NCBI GenBank assembly: GCA_002314195.1
Contig: DCCQ01000145.1
Location: 2,735-10,851, forward strand
Length of the DNA: 8,117 bases
Origin: Bacteroidales bacterium UBA1077
GTDB lineage: Bacteria; Bacteroidota; Bacteroidia; Bacteroidales; UBA932
Direction of reading: 5' to 3'
Shown here: piece after piece, positions 1 through 7,159 of the stretch
Layout: each line of letters starts with the position of its first letter
How positions within the stretch are numbered: position 1 is the first letter of the stretch
Notes under the pieces: generated by a model
The model's input: the letters and a program-made list of their open reading frames with translations, nothing else
Told to the model about the DNA's origin: nothing
The model's database searches: none
Made by a program: the position numbers and the translations under genes

Positions 1-288
1 GATGTCAGCCTTAGGCACATTACCAACAAGTTTGTCAACAATCTCACCACCCTTGAAGAAGAGAATGGTTGGGATGTTCCTGATTCCATACTGCATGGCT
101 ATGTCCTCGCAGTCATCCACATTGCATTTCACCACGGTCGCCTTGCCGTCATATTCAGAAGCCACGGCCTCGACCGTCGGGGCAAGCATGCGGCAAGGAC
201 CGCACCATGTAGCCCAGAAGTCAACAAGAACAAGTTTGTTGTCGGAAATTATCTCCGCGAAATTTTCGTTGGTAGCTATCTTTTCCAT
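1..288 (-). CDS. trxA: Thioredoxin (C-terminus cut off by window edge)
   Basis: This is a small cytosolic disulfide reductase, normally kept reduced by thioredoxin reductase, that supplies electrons to ribonucleotide reductase, peroxidases and methionine sulfoxide reductases. I translated 96 residues from the ATG at 286-288. The redox motif WCGPC is at residues 28-32, after the usual VLVDFWAT strand. The cis-proline of NIPT is at residue 73, followed by the FFKGGE turn at about 77-82. Thioredoxins are about 100-110 residues long, so only some ten residues are missing beyond the window. There is no signal peptide, so it is a cytoplasmic TrxA rather than a periplasmic TlpA/ResA-type protein. 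Two extra cysteines (C55 and C60) lie outside the active site. It is probably transcribed from its own promoter at 342-372 and not mainly as part of the upstream efflux operon. A strong hairpin lies in its leader. Confidence 0.95.
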   Translation of the reverse strand, partial: MEKIATNENFAEIISDNKLVLVDFWATWCGPCRMLAPTVEAVASEYDGKATVVKCNVDDCEDIAMQYGIRNIPTILFFKGGEIVDKLVGNVPKADI

Positions 289-306
289 AATCAATAAAAT
301 TTAAAA

Positions 307-340
307 GTCCGGGACGGTAACCGCAATTACCGTTCCAGAC
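307..340 (-). terminator. Strong leader hairpin with T-rich tail upstream of trxA (terminator or attenuator candidate)
   Basis: On the minus strand the 14-base arm GTCTGGAACGGTAA (327-340) pairs with TTACCGTCCCGGAC (307-320) around the 6-base loop TTGCGG. There is one A-C mismatch and one G-T pair. The stem is followed by TTTTAAATTTT (296-306), which resembles an intrinsic terminator tail broken by three A residues. The hairpin lies between the trxA promoter and its ATG, 18 bases before the start codon. It could end read-through from the efflux operon, attenuate trxA, or act as a stabilising 5' stem. The transcription start is probably near 335-338, so the outer pairs might be missing from mRNA started at the trxA promoter, while read-through RNA would carry the whole stem. 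The hairpin is directly visible; its function is inference. Confidence 0.55.
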
Positions 341-341
341 A

Positions 342-372
342 CAAAGATAACAAATTCGCTGACTTCAGCAAA
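342..372 (-). promoter_or_regulatory. Bacteroidota-type promoter for trxA
   Basis: On the minus strand a TTTG -33 element (369-372) is followed by a 19-base spacer (350-368) and then TATCTTTG (342-349), an exact match to the TAnnTTTG -7 element of Bacteroides housekeeping promoters. The transcription start should lie a few bases downstream, near 335-338, leaving a leader of roughly 50 bases before the trxA ATG. The promoter begins 29 bases after the stop codon of the last efflux-operon gene, so trxA appears to be an independent unit. Confidence 0.8.
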
Positions 373-401
373 AATTCATAGTGCCAGCCGAAGCGACAAT
401 G

Positions 402-695
402 CTACAACGCCTGCTCGATGTTCCAGACGAAGGCACGGAGCCCGAGATCCTTGTAGGTCTTGTCCTTCTGCCGGAGGGCATCCATGATCGGAGTGACCTT
501 GTCGTCAGGGACAATTGTCAGAATGGCATAGTTCTGCTCCGGCCATGCATGGTCACCGTAATGGGGACGTCCGTCAACGCCACCTCTTCCCTGAATGTCA
601 AGCCACTGAGTGAAGCCTCTTTGGCCGTTGCTCTCAAGCAGCTCGACAATCTCGTTGCCATAGGCCTGATTGTATGAGATAAATATTGCTTTCAT
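402..695 (-). CDS. Small PII-like/ferredoxin-fold protein, last gene of the RND efflux operon (PG0541-like)
   Basis: This is a 97-residue soluble protein with no signal peptide or membrane segment. From memory it resembles the small conserved proteins encoded next to RND pumps in Bacteroidales, named PG0541 family transporter-associated protein; I could not search for this. The N-terminal MKAIFISYNQAY strand, the helix at about 13-22 and the YAILTIVPDD strand at 56-65 suggest a beta-alpha-beta, PII/CutA-like fold. Between them, residues 26-55 form a long segment with GRG (36-38), H45, H49, W51 and several glycines, placed where PII proteins carry their T-loop. The C-terminus ends LGLRAFVWNIEQ. 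The start is 28 bases after the RND stop, and no separate promoter is visible. A role in sensing a ligand or metal, or in tuning the pump, is inference. DUF3240-type PII-like proteins beside heavy-metal RND pumps of Proteobacteria are a functional parallel only. Confidence 0.8.
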   Translation of the reverse strand: MKAIFISYNQAYGNEIVELLESNGQRGFTQWLDIQGRGGVDGRPHYGDHAWPEQNYAILTIVPDDKVTPIMDALRQKDKTYKDLGLRAFVWNIEQAL

Positions 696-723
696 AAATA
701 ATTAATCTTTAGCGAATTAAATA

Positions 724-3700
724 TCATCCCTTAGCCCGCGTCAATTTCTTGGCCTTGCGCCTCTCCTGAGCGGTGGCGAGAGAGCAGTAGATCGTAGGAA
801 TCAGAATGAGGGTTACAAGTGTGGAGATCGTCAGACCCCAGCAGACCGTCATACCGAGAGATCGCCACATCTCTGAACCTTCACCACGTCCTACCGCCAT
901 AGGAACCATACCGAGCACGGTCGTGAGGGTCGTCATAAGAATAGGACGCAGACGGCTTCTCGCGGCGGTGACGGAGGCGTCAATGACGCTCATTCCCCTC
1001 TCGCGCATCAGGATTGTGTAGTCAATCAGCACAATACCGTTCTTCACAACGATACCGAGCAGGATGATGATGCCGATCATCGCCATCACACCAAGCGCCG
1101 TGTTAGTGGCCCAAAGGCCGAGAATCACACCGGTGAAGGCAAACGGCACGGAGAACATGATGACAAACGGACTCATGAACGACTCGAACTGGGAGGCCAT
1201 CACCATATAGACAAGGATGATGATGAGAACCATCAGCACGATCAGGTTCTTGAACATGGACTGCTGATCCTCGAAGTCACCTGAGATGTCCGTTGTTATG
1301 TTGTTCGGAATGTCCGTGGTCTTGATGACAGCGTTGGTGGCGGCGACAGCCTCGCTGAGCGCGTGCCCGTCAGAGACGATACCGGTCACGGTGATGTACC
1401 TCTCACGGTTCTTTCTCTCGATCGTAGGAGGGACCTTGGCCTCGACAACAGTGCCGAGATCCTTGATGCGCACAGCCTTTCCGGCAGGAGTGTAGACAAT
1501 GATGTTCTCAATGTCCTGCACGCTCGAGCGGAACTTCTTGTCGTAGATGACACGGATGTTGTACTCGTCACCCTCCTCACGGTAATATGAGCCGACGGAA
1601 CCATTCATCGCGGCACTGAAAGCCGCGGCTGCGGTCGTGGAGTTAAGCCCGTTGAGAGCCAATTTCGTCCTGTCGAAATCCACCTGGTACTCAGGTGTGT
1701 AGTCATCACGGCTGAGGACCACCTGCGAGAAGTTTTCGTTCTGCAGCAACTTGTCCTGAATCTCTTTGGCGACACGGTCGGTCTCATCGAAATCGTAGCC
1801 GTAGATCTCTAGCGTGACGGAAGAAGCACCTCCGACACCGCCCATACCTTCGGTGACGGTACCTTTCTTGACTTCAGGATATTCCCTGAGATCCTTACGG
1901 ATGATATCGGCGATTTCTGTGGACGAGCGTTCACGGTCTTCCATCGAGCCAAGGTTGATGTTCATCGAAATGATGTACGATCCATTGGATTGGATGCTGC
2001 CATAGACATTGTCAGAGCTGGCCTGGCCATAACGGTACTGGAGCACCTGGATTTCAGGGACCTCAGACCTGAGTCTTGCAGCGAAGTTCTTGGCGAATTC
2101 ACCAGTTACAGTCTGCTCTGTTCCCACTGGAAGTTCTATCGAGACCGTAAGACGGCCTTCATCGGAATGAGGGAAGTACTCGCTCTTCAGCCCCGGAGCA
2201 AGAAGGACAAGAACGGCTATGAATATGGCAAGCGCACTGAATATGACGGTTTTTCTGTGGCTCATAGCCCAACCGATGATCTTGGCGTAACCATTGGATA
2301 TAGTGTTCAGGAACTTCTCGACATTGTCGAAGATAGCCCTGTGAAGTTTCCCGTTCTTAGGCTTGTTGCTGAGGATTCTGGAGCATAGCATCGGCACAAG
2401 GGTCAACGCGGCTGCCGTGGAGATGATCATGATGATGCTGACAATCCATCCAAGCTGCTTGAACATGATTCCGGCCATTCCGGTGATCATCGTAAGGGGC
2501 AGGAACACGCAAAGCATAGTCAAGGTTGAGGCGACAACCGAGATACCTACCTCCGAGGTTCCGTGCACGGCGGCCTCAGTAGGTTTCTCACCTCGCTCCA
2601 AGTGGGTCGAGACGTTCTCCAGCACGACTATGGAGTCATCCACCACCATTCCGATCGCAATTGACAAGGCCGACATCGAGATGATGTTCAATGTGTTGCC
2701 GGTGGCGAACAGGTAGATCAATGACCCCAGCAGGGCTATAGGAATCGAGAGAACTATGATGAATGTCGCCCTCCAACGTCCAAGGAATATATAGACCACG
2801 AGCATGACAACCAAAAGGGTGATGAATATGGTCTCCTTCAGGGAATCGAGGGTGTTCAGAATGTTGGTTGAACTGTCCACGACAGTAGTTATCTTCACAT
2901 CGGAAGGCAGCGTCGGCTCGATGGCCTTGAGTTTCTGCTTCACGCTCTTGATCACATTGACAGTGTTGGCTCCGGACTGCTTCTGTATGGCAATCATCGC
3001 GGCTCTCTCTCCATTAGTGTAAGACTCCTGCGACTTTTCCTCAAGACCGTCAATGACGGTGGCCACATCCCTCAGATAGACAGCCTGGCCATCTTTCGTA
3101 CTGACCACGATGTCGAGAAGCTCGGAAGGATCCTTGAATTCCTTCTCCACACGGAGCGTGAATGACTCGGCCCCGATGTCGATACTTCCTGAAGGCACGT
3201 TGCGGTTCTCAGATGCTATGGTCTGTGATATTCCCGAAACACTCAAGCCATAGGCTTCCAATTTGTTAGGATCGCAATAAACGTGGATTTCCCTTTCCGG
3301 GGCTCCAGAGACACTGACCGTACCAACGCCTTTCACTCGTCCCAAAGGGGTGACAAGTTTGTCGTCCAGGATCTTGTCAAGCCCCATGAGACTCTTGTCG
3401 GCCTTGGCCGAAAGGATCATTACAGGCATGTCATCCATACCGAATTTGAAGAGCACCGGAACAGATGCCCCGTCAGGCAAGGACGAGTTGACAAGATCCA
3501 GTTTGTCCCGGATGTTGTTGCAGGCTTCGTCAATGTCGGTACCGTACTCAAACTCAAGGACAACGACAGAGGTGTTTTCCTTGGATCTGGAAGTGATGTC
3601 CTTGAGATCTTCCACACTGTTCAAAGTGTTCTCAAGCACCTTTGTCAGGTTGTTCTCGATGTCGGAAGCACTCGCTCCCGGATATGACGACATCACAAGA

Positions 3701-3834
3701 ACAACGTTTGCATCGAAATCGGGGAAATTCGCCAAAGATGTGTTCATCAGTGAAAAGACTCCGAAAATCGCAAAGGCAAGGAATATCAATGCCGTTGTGA
3801 CGGGATTCTTCACCGCGGATCTGTAAATACTCAT
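724..3834 (-). CDS. RND-family efflux transporter, inner-membrane permease subunit (AcrB/MexB type)
   Basis: This is the proton-driven inner-membrane pump of a tripartite efflux system. It captures substrates from the periplasm or outer leaflet and passes them to the outer-membrane channel. It is intact at 1036 residues, the usual length for AcrB-like proteins. Twelve membrane segments are visible: one at about 12-30, five between about 335 and 487, one at 529-547, and five between about 862 and 1017. Two large periplasmic loops (about 31-334 and 548-861) carry the porter and docking domains. The proton relay is preserved: D399-D400 in segment 4 (GMVVDDS), K931 in segment 10 (VVKNG) and T968/T969 in segment 11 (ILMTT). 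The paired aspartates and overall pattern favour the hydrophobe/amphiphile (drug-type) group over heavy-metal CzcA pumps, but the substrate is not readable. The start is 12 bases after the adaptor stop. The highly charged C-terminal tail (RRKAKKLTRAK) is cytoplasmic. Confidence 0.95.
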   Translation of the reverse strand: MSIYRSAVKNPVTTALIFLAFAIFGVFSLMNTSLANFPDFDANVVLVMSSYPGASASDIENNLTKVLENTLNSVEDLKDITSRSKENTSVVVLEFEYGTDIDEACNNIRDKLDLVNSSLPDGASVPVLFKFGMDDMPVMILSAKADKSLMGLDKILDDKLVTPLGRVKGVGTVSVSGAPEREIHVYCDPNKLEAYGLSVSGISQTIASENRNVPSGSIDIGAESFTLRVEKEFKDPSELLDIVVSTKDGQAVYLRDVATVIDGLEEKSQESYTNGERAAMIAIQKQSGANTVNVIKSVKQKLKAIEPTLPSDVKITTVVDSSTNILNTLDSLKETIFITLLVVMLVVYIFLGRWRATFIIVLSIPIALLGSLIYLFATGNTLNIISMSALSIAIGMVVDDSIVVLENVSTHLERGEKPTEAAVHGTSEVGISVVASTLTMLCVFLPLTMITGMAGIMFKQLGWIVSIIMIISTAAALTLVPMLCSRILSNKPKNGKLHRAIFDNVEKFLNTISNGYAKIIGWAMSHRKTVIFSALAIFIAVLVLLAPGLKSEYFPHSDEGRLTVSIELPVGTEQTVTGEFAKNFAARLRSEVPEIQVLQYRYGQASSDNVYGSIQSNGSYIISMNINLGSMEDRERSSTEIADIIRKDLREYPEVKKGTVTEGMGGVGGASSVTLEIYGYDFDETDRVAKEIQDKLLQNENFSQVVLSRDDYTPEYQVDFDRTKLALNGLNSTTAAAAFSAAMNGSVGSYYREEGDEYNIRVIYDKKFRSSVQDIENIIVYTPAGKAVRIKDLGTVVEAKVPPTIERKNRERYITVTGIVSDGHALSEAVAATNAVIKTTDIPNNITTDISGDFEDQQSMFKNLIVLMVLIIILVYMVMASQFESFMSPFVIMFSVPFAFTGVILGLWATNTALGVMAMIGIIILLGIVVKNGIVLIDYTILMRERGMSVIDASVTAARSRLRPILMTTLTTVLGMVPMAVGRGEGSEMWRSLGMTVCWGLTISTLVTLILIPTIYCSLATAQERRKAKKLTRAKG

Positions 3835-3846
3835 AGTTTAAACTCT

Positions 3847-4884
3847 TTAGTTGTTCTTTGAGATCTCGACCTTGGCTCCGTCCTTCAGACTGGAGCTTCC
3901 CTTGGTGGCAACGATGTCACCCTCGTTCAAGCCTTCGAGAATCTCATAGTACCTGTCGAAATGACGTCCGATCTTGACGATGACGCTGTTGACAGTGTTG
4001 TCGGCGCCTACGACATAGACGCTTCTCTGGCCTGAGCCCTGCATCTTCACGACCGCCTCGTCAGGAACAACGATGCTGTTGTTGACACCGAACTCGACCT
4101 TGACTCTGGCGAACATTCCAGGCCTGAGAGTCCTGTCCGCATTGCCAACGAGAACCTCTGTGGTGAATGTGTGGGAAGCCGGGTCAATTGTAGGATAGAT
4201 TTTGTTGATCTTCCCCTTGAAAACCCTTTCAGGAATCGCGTCCGCCGTGATCTCCACCTCGTCACCTTTCTTGACCTTCGTGTAGTCGGACTCGGAGATC
4301 CCCACCAGAAGCTTCACAGGTGTGATCTGCTGTACAACAAAAATAGGTTGGCCTGAATAGAGGTCGCCCTGGTCGTAGTTCCTTGCCGTGACCACACCGC
4401 TGATAGGGGACCTGAGCAAGGTGTTCTCCAACAAGTTATTGTAGGATCTGCGGCTAACCTTCCAAGCCATCTCCGCCGCGTCGAAATCTGACTTCGACAC
4501 TCCGCCTTCCTCATAAAGGCTTCTGAGACGGCTGAGTTCTGTGGAATCGTTTGCCAATTTGAGCCTAGCCTGGTCTAGTTGGGACGCGTCCATCTCGGCC
4601 AGCAACTGGTTCTTGTTCACAAAACTGCCCACATCCACCTTGATGACCTCAATCCTTCCCCCTGTCTGCGGAGCGATGTTGTTCACGGCAAAAGCCTCCA
4701 CGGATGTTGAATATACTTCCGTCTGAGGGACTTCCTGCCTCACCGCCGTGGCGGTCGCGATCAAAGTCGCCCTTTCCTCAACATTCTGGGCAGCGGATGT
4801 GTTGTCGGCTTTCTTGCCGTTTCCGCAAGAGGCGAGAAGCGTGGCGGCTGAGACGAAAGCCATTGTTCTGATAATCTTGTTCAT
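3847..4884 (-). CDS. RND efflux periplasmic adaptor (membrane-fusion protein, HlyD/AcrA type), lipoprotein
   Basis: This 345-residue adaptor joins the RND permease to the outer-membrane channel. The N-terminus is a lipoprotein signal peptide with lipobox LASC, giving C20 as the lipidated cysteine, so it should be anchored to the periplasmic face of a membrane. Domains follow the family order. The first lipoyl half is at about 71-99 (APQTGGRIEVIKVDVGSFV). A short coiled-coil hairpin follows at about 100-152, then the second lipoyl half at about 155-184 (LLRSPISGVVTARN). A beta-barrel covers about 190-265 and a membrane-proximal domain about 268-343. The hairpin is short compared with AcrA, as is common in Bacteroidota adaptors. 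The gene starts 21 bases after the outer-membrane channel gene and ends 12 bases before the permease. The leader is A/T-rich without a clear Shine-Dalgarno sequence. Nothing in it identifies the substrate. Confidence 0.95.
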   Translation of the reverse strand: MNKIIRTMAFVSAATLLASCGNGKKADNTSAAQNVEERATLIATATAVRQEVPQTEVYSTSVEAFAVNNIAPQTGGRIEVIKVDVGSFVNKNQLLAEMDASQLDQARLKLANDSTELSRLRSLYEEGGVSKSDFDAAEMAWKVSRRSYNNLLENTLLRSPISGVVTARNYDQGDLYSGQPIFVVQQITPVKLLVGISESDYTKVKKGDEVEITADAIPERVFKGKINKIYPTIDPASHTFTTEVLVGNADRTLRPGMFARVKVEFGVNNSIVVPDEAVVKMQGSGQRSVYVVGADNTVNSVIVKIGRHFDRYYEILEGLNEGDIVATKGSSSLKDGAKVEISKNN

Positions 4885-4905
4885 ATTCTTAATGTTTTAT
4901 TTTTT

Positions 4906-6429
4906 TCACATATTTTCGAGATCGACCTCTCCCTTTTCATCGATGAAATCGTAGCCGAGGGTCTTCTCAAGATTCGACTTGGCGACAACAAAATTATAGA
5001 CCGCCTGTGACTGGGACAGACTTGCCTGGGTCAAGGTAAGCTGCGCGTCATTCAGTTCCGTGATCGTGCTCTTTCCGACCTTGTAGGACTTGGCGGCGAT
5101 GTCGTAGGCCTTCTGGGCAAGAGCGACCGCCTCGGTGGCGGAGTTGAAACTGTTCATGTTAGTCTCCATCGTGTTAAGGTACTGACGGATGGATATTCTG
5201 AGCTGCCTTTCGGTCTCGATCCTCTGAAGATCGAGCTGCGTGGCCTGAACCTTGGCCTGACGCACATCATTATGGCGCTTTCCACCGGAGAAAATCGGAA
5301 TTGAAAGGCTCACACCGACATAGGAATACGGAGACCACTGATACTCGCTGAACTTGAAGTCATTGGTCATCGCGATCATGCTGTATGAGAAGTTAGCCGA
5401 AAGAGTAGGAAGGTAAGCGGCCTTCTGCATGCGCACGGTCGTGGCCAACTGCTCGGCCTGGATTTCCAACTGACGCATTGTCGTGTTGTACTCAAGTGAT
5501 GGCTCACTATGTTCGTTAAGATCCCGGAACATCTCCTTGGAGAAGTCCTCAAGGGTGCCGGACACATCTATATTCCTTTCCAACTCCACACCCATCACGG
5601 CTTTAAGCTGCCAAAGCGCGAGTATCACCGAGCTTTCCGCATTATAGACATTCGGGACAGCGGCGGCCACGGTTGATTTGGCCCTTGTATATTCAAGTTC
5701 CGAAGCCTTCTGGGCGTTGTAGCGTTTCTCGGTCTGGCTGAAATTCTCGACAGCGTTCTCATACACATCTTTATACACCTTGAACGCTTCCTTGGCTAGC
5801 AGAACAGCGTAGTAAGCCTGCTTCACCTGCGTGACCATGTCCAGTCTCGAAGACCGAGCCTTCTCTACGGCCAGATCTACGCTTTGGCCTGATATCTTCA
5901 GACTCTCCCAAAGCTGGGCGTTGACGATAGGCAGTGATGCGGACACTCCATAATTGTAAGTGTTCCAACGGCCTACGGCAAAACCACCGCTGCTGGAACT
6001 GCTCTCTCCGGATTCAGTCTTCACAGGTTCCATTCCGGCATTTTCAGAAAGTTCGTTGATCCTCGTGAAATATGGCAGAAGAGAGCTGAACATGCTCGAA
6101 CCGCCACCTGAGCCACTGTCTGAATCCATGTACATCATCTGCTTCTTGATGGTTCTCTGATAAGCTCCCGAGGCGTTGATCTGCGGGAACAGGGAGGCGT
6201 AGGTGCCCTTCTTGGCATATTCAGTGCGTTGGATTTCCTTGTCGGCGACCTTGACCGCAACATTCTCGCTCAGAGCGATCTGCAATGCATCGTTCAATGT
6301 CAGAACGACTTTGGCCGTGTCCTTGGGAGACTCCTTTGGAATCGTGTCATTCCGGTACTGAGCCTGTGCGGACAGTGCCAGCGGCAACGCAGCCATGACA
6401 AGAATTAAATTCTTCAATCTGTTTTTCAT
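4906..6429 (-). CDS. TolC-family outer-membrane efflux channel
   Basis: This forms the trimeric outer-membrane channel and periplasmic tunnel of the efflux system. I prefer the ATG at 6427-6429, giving 507 residues. It yields a clean signal peptide (MKNRLKN, a hydrophobic core LILVMAALPLAL, then SAQA before QYRND) and leaves 7 bases after the tetR stop. An in-frame ATG at 6451-6453 would add eight residues and overlap tetR. There are two TolC-type repeats, each with long helices and a beta hairpin. In this numbering the strands are near 82-99 with 151-169 and near 340-354 with 368-379. The second ends in the typical LSIPIFSGGKR motif. The loop between the first pair of strands (about 100-150) is unusually long and rich in serine and glycine. 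Coiled-coil helices fill about 185-280 and 390-490. It precedes adaptor and permease in the same operon. Confidence 0.94.
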   Translation of the reverse strand: MKNRLKNLILVMAALPLALSAQAQYRNDTIPKESPKDTAKVVLTLNDALQIALSENVAVKVADKEIQRTEYAKKGTYASLFPQINASGAYQRTIKKQMMYMDSDSGSGGGSSMFSSLLPYFTRINELSENAGMEPVKTESGESSSSSGGFAVGRWNTYNYGVSASLPIVNAQLWESLKISGQSVDLAVEKARSSRLDMVTQVKQAYYAVLLAKEAFKVYKDVYENAVENFSQTEKRYNAQKASELEYTRAKSTVAAAVPNVYNAESSVILALWQLKAVMGVELERNIDVSGTLEDFSKEMFRDLNEHSEPSLEYNTTMRQLEIQAEQLATTVRMQKAAYLPTLSANFSYSMIAMTNDFKFSEYQWSPYSYVGVSLSIPIFSGGKRHNDVRQAKVQATQLDLQRIETERQLRISIRQYLNTMETNMNSFNSATEAVALAQKAYDIAAKSYKVGKSTITELNDAQLTLTQASLSQSQAVYNFVVAKSNLEKTLGYDFIDEKGEVDLENM

Positions 6430-6436
6430 ACTTATA

Positions 6437-7066
6437 CTAACTGTTTTTATCATTTGTCAATGATGAATATTCCTCAAAACCCTTCGGGGTGAGAAGAGTC
6501 CTTGTGACTATGTCCTCGAAAGCCGCGGCAAGCGACTTGAAGGAGACCTTGACTCCCTCGACATGACCGCTTCCATCAAGGTAGTCGATCATACCCTCGT
6601 GCATGATGCAAATCAGAAGCTGAACACCATCAACATCCATGTCAGACCTTACCAACCCCTGCTCCATGCCTTCACGGAAACGATCCACAAAGAAGCGGTG
6701 CATGGCCTTGCCCCGCTCCTCGGCGTGCTTGGTGAATGTCTCCGGATAATACTTCATGATGTCCTTGACCATTCTCTTGTCCTTCACCATAGTCTTCTTT
6801 CTGTTCACCATGGAAAACAGAGCCTTTAGAATCTGGACGATGTCCTTGCCCTTCACGATCCTGTCGAACTCATCTTTTTTCTTCCTGACATTATTGGTAA
6901 CCACATCCGCGACAAGATCTTCCTTCTGGGCATAGTACTGATAGAACGTCTTCTTTGAGATGCCCAACTTACGGCAGATGTCGTCTATGGACACCTCGCG
7001 AATCCCTTCTTCGGAAAAAAGGGAGTCCGCGGTCCTCATTATTATTTCCTTTGTCAATCCGGCCAT
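6437..7066 (-). CDS. TetR/AcrR-family transcriptional regulator of the efflux operon
   Basis: This is a 209-residue helical repressor-type regulator. The N-terminal DNA-binding domain covers about residues 3-50. It contains EGIREVSIDDICRKLGIS and the recognition helix KKTFYQYYAQKEDL (38-51), the classic TetR helix-turn-helix with its YxYF-like ending. The remaining roughly 150 residues form a diverged ligand-binding and dimerisation domain, as is normal in this family, so the inducer cannot be predicted. I chose the ATG at 7064-7066; a TTG at 7076-7078 would add four residues but is a poorer start. It is the first gene of the operon and points the same way as the pump genes, so it probably regulates its own transcription as well as theirs. 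A candidate promoter (7151-7158) and an inverted repeat (7098-7114) lie just upstream. Confidence 0.93.
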   Translation of the reverse strand: MAGLTKEIIMRTADSLFSEEGIREVSIDDICRKLGISKKTFYQYYAQKEDLVADVVTNNVRKKKDEFDRIVKGKDIVQILKALFSMVNRKKTMVKDKRMVKDIMKYYPETFTKHAEERGKAMHRFFVDRFREGMEQGLVRSDMDVDGVQLLICIMHEGMIDYLDGSGHVEGVKVSFKSLAAAFEDIVTRTLLTPKGFEEYSSLTNDKNS

Positions 7067-7097
7067 AATCGTTGTCAAACGGGGAAATCATTCTGCA

Positions 7098-7114
7098 AAT
7101 GTTATGCAAACATT
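7098..7114. promoter_or_regulatory. Candidate TetR operator (17-bp inverted repeat)
   Basis: The minus strand reads AATGTTTGCATAACATT: two perfect 6-base arms (AATGTT/AACATT) around a 5-base spacer. It lies 31 bp upstream of the tetR ATG and about 36 bp downstream of the -7 box, inside the leader, where a bound dimer would block transcription. A 7-base direct repeat (CATTCTG on the plus strand at 7089-7095 and 7111-7117, spaced 22 bp) overlaps it. The symmetry is visible in the sequence; binding by the adjacent TetR protein is inference. Confidence 0.5.
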
Positions 7115-7150
7115 CTGTATTTCCAAGAGAAAACAACAACTTCCTTTTCT

Positions 7151-7158
7151 CAAAGATA
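7151..7158 (-). promoter_or_regulatory. Probable -7 element of the tetR-efflux operon promoter
   Basis: The minus strand reads TATCTTTG, identical to the -7 box of the trxA promoter in this window and matching TAnnTTTG. Transcription would start near 7144-7147, giving a leader of about 80 bases before tetR. At the spacing seen for trxA (19 bases) the -33 position reads AAGA instead of TTTG and falls inside the preceding terminator stem. The promoter may therefore be weak or need help from an activator. Confidence 0.6.
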
Positions 7159-7159
7159 T

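Noticed and set aside
1..304. 100-codon plus-strand frame at the left edge
   Set aside because: It is the antisense of the thioredoxin gene, whose WCGPC and cis-proline motifs leave no doubt about the coding strand.
375..401. GC-TTCG-GC mini-hairpin right after the PII-like gene as its terminator
   Set aside because: Only two base pairs flank the loop before mismatches, so it is too weak to stop transcription.
1990..2388. 132-codon plus-strand open frame inside the RND gene
   Set aside because: It is antisense to the intact permease, has no recognisable domain and no promoter or leader of its own.
3350..3826. 158-codon plus-strand open frame opposite the start of the RND gene
   Set aside because: It lies fully antisense to the conserved RND N-terminal region. 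Its product is serine/threonine/arginine-rich without family features, a typical shadow of a GC-balanced gene.
6430..6453. Upstream ATG for the TolC-like channel overlapping tetR
   Set aside because: It would put eight extra residues in front of an otherwise standard signal peptide. The ATG at 6427-6429 fits better, though the longer form cannot be excluded.
7067..7078. TTG start four codons upstream for the TetR regulator
   Set aside because: An ATG four codons later starts a normal TetR N-terminus, and TTG starts are uncommon in these genomes.
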